From Luzula sylvatica (Eukaryota; Streptophyta; Magnoliopsida; Poales; Juncaceae), in assembly GCA_946800325.1 (NCBI GenBank), contig OX326959.1:22202242-22266241 (forward strand): a stretch of DNA of 64,000 bases, read 5' to 3'. Under the pieces are notes generated by a model. That model was given only the letters and a program-made list of their open reading frames with translations, was not told the DNA's origin and searched no databases. The position numbers were made by a program, and so were the translations under genes. Of this stretch, positions 60,921-64,000 are shown one piece after another (within the stretch, counting starts at the first letter, position 1; each line of letters starts with the position of its first letter).

Positions 60921-61979
60921 ATATACATTTTAAATCGAAATAAATGAGTAATAAATATAAATAAATAACTAAATATAATTAACATTTACTTATAGTAAGT
61001 TATTTCTGTAATAACAAAATTTTAGTATATTTTTTGTTAAAAATATAATATATAAAAAATAAAAATATATAAATTACAATTAATAAAATATTATATATAA
61101 TAGACGCAGGGCCGGTCCCGTAGTATTGGTTGCCCCAGACTGATATGTTACCAACATGATATGTTATCATGAGATGTTGCCCTTCCTATAACAAAAAATA
61201 CATAAAATGTAATATATTATCATTATCCCTATATCATTGATTACATGAAATGTAATATATCATCAATATATCATCAGTATCCTATAGTATGTGAAATATC
61301 ATCAATATCCTTCATTTATGTAAGGATGCTTAATTTGTCTTTTATTTCACTTAGTACATGTACAAATAAAATGTGAACCAAGAATACTTTTATAATCTAA
61401 ATCAAATAATAGGAAAATACTATAAATACTATTTCTTGTATTTTATAATTATCCTTGTTTTTTTATTTTCCAAGTCCAAAATGCACATACTAGGTAATTA
61501 AGAATTAATTAATATATAAAGTTAACAGTCATATAAATTAATAACTACCAATTAAATGGAATAATTAGAATATAGAAGATCTGGTGGATAAATATATGGG
61601 TGAGTAAAATTACATTGATGTTCAGTGATCGTTCGGGAGGTGAATCGTTCATTGTTATATTCACAATGATAAATCATGAGATTTGTTCAATTAAAACTGT
61701 AACACTATTTCTACAAATATTTATACAACAATGTCTATTGGATTATTTATTCAACAACAAAATGCCATATCATTCGTATAAAAGTGTGAAAGAATGTGAA
61801 GCAATTTGTAATAAAATGTACATTAATTGTCATATATATATTGAGATTTATTGTAACAATTTTGTAGTATATATTAACACACATATAGTTACATATATAA
61901 TAAGTAGTGTTATAGTTGGTCAACACATGAATATATGAAATTTTAATCACAGAAAATCCAGAGAACACTTTTATCTTCA
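60921..61979. other. AT-rich DNA with a CAGGGCCGG terminus
   Basis: 61107 begins CAGGGCCGGTCCCG, like the left end of the hAT family at 34185. AATAGACG before it resembles TATAGACG at 62836, so a decayed 1.7 kb element (61107-62835) carrying the MITE at 61988 is possible but unproven. Confidence 0.35.
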
Positions 61980-61987
61980 TCGTCCCT

Positions 61988-62672
61988 CAATGTTACAGAT
62001 ATCGCATATCGCTTACAGATCGGTCAGTCACCGATAAGAGATATGACCGACATAGCGGATTCATAGCGCAAAATATCAGTGGTATAGCGGAACTGTACTT
62101 TTTTGTACTTTTTAATATTAATATATTAAATTGATTATTTTAACATGAATTTATATTAAGTTTCTTAAACTAATTCAAATTTTACATGATTAATATTCAA
62201 AATTCAACAATACACATAAATTTCAAGTTAAACTAAAGATACATTTAAAATTATAACATAAAATTTACAAATAATACAATAAACTAACACACGAAATCGT
62301 GTTCATTAACCACCGGTGTAGATTCGGGTACTCCCAATGAAAATCTAACCTCGACGTCCGGGTCAAAATCGATTTCATTTCCGACCAAAAATATTAAATA
62401 AAGAAAGAAAGATATAAAAATAATTGGGCCAAAAATATTAATGAAAATATTGTTAAAAGATGGGTCATCTCAAAATAATATTCAAAATAAATTATGTTTT
62501 AAATCCAAATCGGTTCAAATCGGTCCAAATATCGACCCATATCGGTCCATATCGGTCCGTGTATCGGTCGACCGATTTACTCAACCGATACGGGACATAT
62601 CGTAACGGAAGGGCAATGATCAGATATATGAAACCGACATATCGGTCCATATTAGTGATATTTAGAACAGTG
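61988..62672. mobile_element. hAT MITE, CAGTGTTCTAAATATC family
   Basis: Left end CAATGTTACAGATATCG; right end GATATTTAGAACAGTG. TCGTCCCT is exact at 61980-61987 and 62673-62680. Interior CGGTCCATATCGGT repeats. Its ends resemble the MITE at 24125. Confidence 0.88.
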
Positions 62673-62680
62673 TCGTCCCT

Positions 62681-63110
62681 TTCACGCATGCGGAAGAAAT
62701 ACTCGTCCAACAATGTTCATGGCAATATCTCTCTCTAATTTTAAAAAAATTTCACCTGCAGAGGATTAATATAAATGGTTACCCTCTCTCAACTTGTTAC
62801 CCTAGTCACGGGGCTTGCCGGGCTTGCCCCGGGGTTATAGACGTATCATAATTTTTTTTTAAATTATCGTATCGCCGTATTTGTATCGCGTCAGATACGA
62901 TACATGTATCCGTATCCATGCAACATAGTTCATAACCAATGATATATTTTGTCCAATTAAATAAAGCAAATAAAAAGTAAGTCCAATCAAATGGTAAATA
63001 AAGCAAAAATTAACAAAACTGAAGAAAAACAAGCAACGAATGAATAAATATTGTACTAATTCAACAAAATTGTGGGGCTACAAAATCTTCACTAAAGATT
63101 TAATTGATGA
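62681..63110. other. spacer with a fragment of the GGATACG family
   Basis: 62860-62930 ends ATGTATCCGTATCCATGCAACATAG, given as ATGTATCCGTATCC then ATGCAACATAG, a right terminus of the CTATGTTGC family. Nothing else recognised. Confidence 0.5.
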
Positions 63111-63118
63111 GGCAGGCG

Positions 63119-63662
63119 TAGGGGTGTCAACGGTTCGGATACGGTTCGGATAGTGGTCATACCAGATCCATATCCATATTTTTTTTCGGATACGGATCCG
63201 GATACGGTTCTGATATTAAACGGATACGGATACGGATTCGGTTCGGATATTTTCGGATACGGATACGGATACGGATCATATTCGGATATTAAAACGGTTA
63301 CTATGATATAATAATATAATGCTATTTTTAATATTCAAATTTTGATTATTTCGTAATTTTAAAACAAATTATATATATTATTGATTATTAAGTATTAAGT
63401 ATTATTATACATTAAAATATAGTTATTGTCTATTAGGTATTACTATGATTTTGATCATGATTTTAACAAAACGGTTACCCGTTTACAAATTTTATTTGGA
63501 TCCGGATAATCCGGATCCATCAAAAAATTAGCTCCTAGATCCGGATCCATACCCGTAAAAACGGGTACGATTCCAGATCCGGATAATTTTTTTCGAATCC
63601 GGATATTTCTTCGGATACGGTTCGGGTCGGTTCGGGCAATATCCGCCCCATTGACACCCCTA
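63119..63662. mobile_element. hAT MITE, TAGGGGTGTCAACGG family
   Basis: Starts TAGGGGTGTCAACGG and ends CCATTGACACCCCTA. GGCAGGCG is exact at 63111-63118 and 63663-63670. Subterminal GGATACGGAT and GATCCGGAT arrays surround an AT-rich centre. No coding sequence. Confidence 0.92.
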
Positions 63663-63670
63663 GGCAGGCG

Positions 63671-64000
63671 GCAAGAGTATTATTGATGAGGTGGCAAGAG
63701 AGGATTAAGTAGCTTGATTAGTATTATTAATTGACACAATTAAAGATTTAATTGACTGTTTAATTGAATTGACACGTCAATTAACATTTACTAATATTAA
63801 CATATTATAAATTATTGATGTGTTAATTAAACGTGTCAATTAACATTTAATTTAGTCAATTAGAAATGATAATCAATTCAATTTGTCACATAACCAATGA
63901 TATTGTGATGAGTTTGGGGGCTAATTATATTTTTTTTCCATTCATGGATATTATTTGGGTTACAATCTTAGTCTTAAACCACCAATTACAGATTAATCAT
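63671..64000. other. AATTGACA-rich MITE interior
   Basis: 63690-63890 is self-complementary and resembles the interior of 8416-8692, ending GAGTTTGGGGGCT at 63910-63922. Probably a related MITE into which the hAT MITE at 63119 inserted. Confidence 0.45.

Noticed and set aside
61600..61938. 112-codon open frame
   Set aside because: AT-rich, overlapped by an open frame on the other strand, no recognisable domain.

Overview
The window is eudicot-type nuclear DNA: AT-rich and intron-bearing, with few genes and many transposons. It holds four complete protein genes. These are a LURP-one-related gene (about 10.27-11.04 kb, +), a DUF936 gene (39.47-41.92 kb, -), a B1-type plant cyclin-dependent kinase, CDKB1 (49.34-50.83 kb, +), and an NDR1/HIN1-like LEA_2 membrane protein (56.40-57.03 kb, +). 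They are unrelated housekeeping or stress-type genes, each with its own promoter, and they do not form a pathway. The exon structures were worked out by hand from reading frame and GT/AG borders.

Layout. 0-1 kb is the 3' end of a hAT transposon. 1-10 kb is AT-rich DNA with tandem duplications and two tRNA-derived heads. 10-11 kb is the LOR gene. 14.5-15.2 kb is a FAR1/MULE-type SWIM zinc-finger relic next to a GC-rich island. 16.7-18.1 kb holds a hAT-like MITE and a small Helitron. 18.5-22.3 kb is a non-autonomous LTR retrotransposon (LARD-like, minus strand) with two LTRs, a tRNA-iMet primer site and a TTTTT target duplication. 24.1-26.7 kb holds two hAT MITEs. 27-40 kb is a decayed tandem array built from the 3' terminal exon and flank of the DUF936 gene. 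It is interrupted by foldback elements, Helitron ends, a gene-capturing hAT element carrying PHD-finger exons, a LINE tail and a GC-rich poly(A) retroposon.

43.9-49.05 kb is a run of a Helitron, a truncated MULE-type MITE, a hAT MITE and a 1.19 kb near-perfect foldback element that ends about 290 bp before the CDKB1 start codon. Behind CDKB1 lie a Copia pol relic with one hAT MITE inside it and a related foldback beside it, then a decayed copy of CDKB1 exon 7. 54.7-63.7 kb holds two more MULE-type MITEs, a short palindromic MITE next to the LEA_2 gene, and several hAT-type MITEs.

At least ten insertions have target-site duplications that can be read directly (8 bp for hAT, 9 bp for MULE-type, 5 bp for the LTR element and one MITE, 12-15 bp for retroposons). 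The strongest observations are the PHD-exon capture with an intact reading frame, the DUF936 terminal-exon array, the CDKB1 partial duplication and the foldback element in the CDKB1 promoter. I found no operon, CRISPR array, rRNA or credible functional tRNA, and nothing that looks like a wholly new system.
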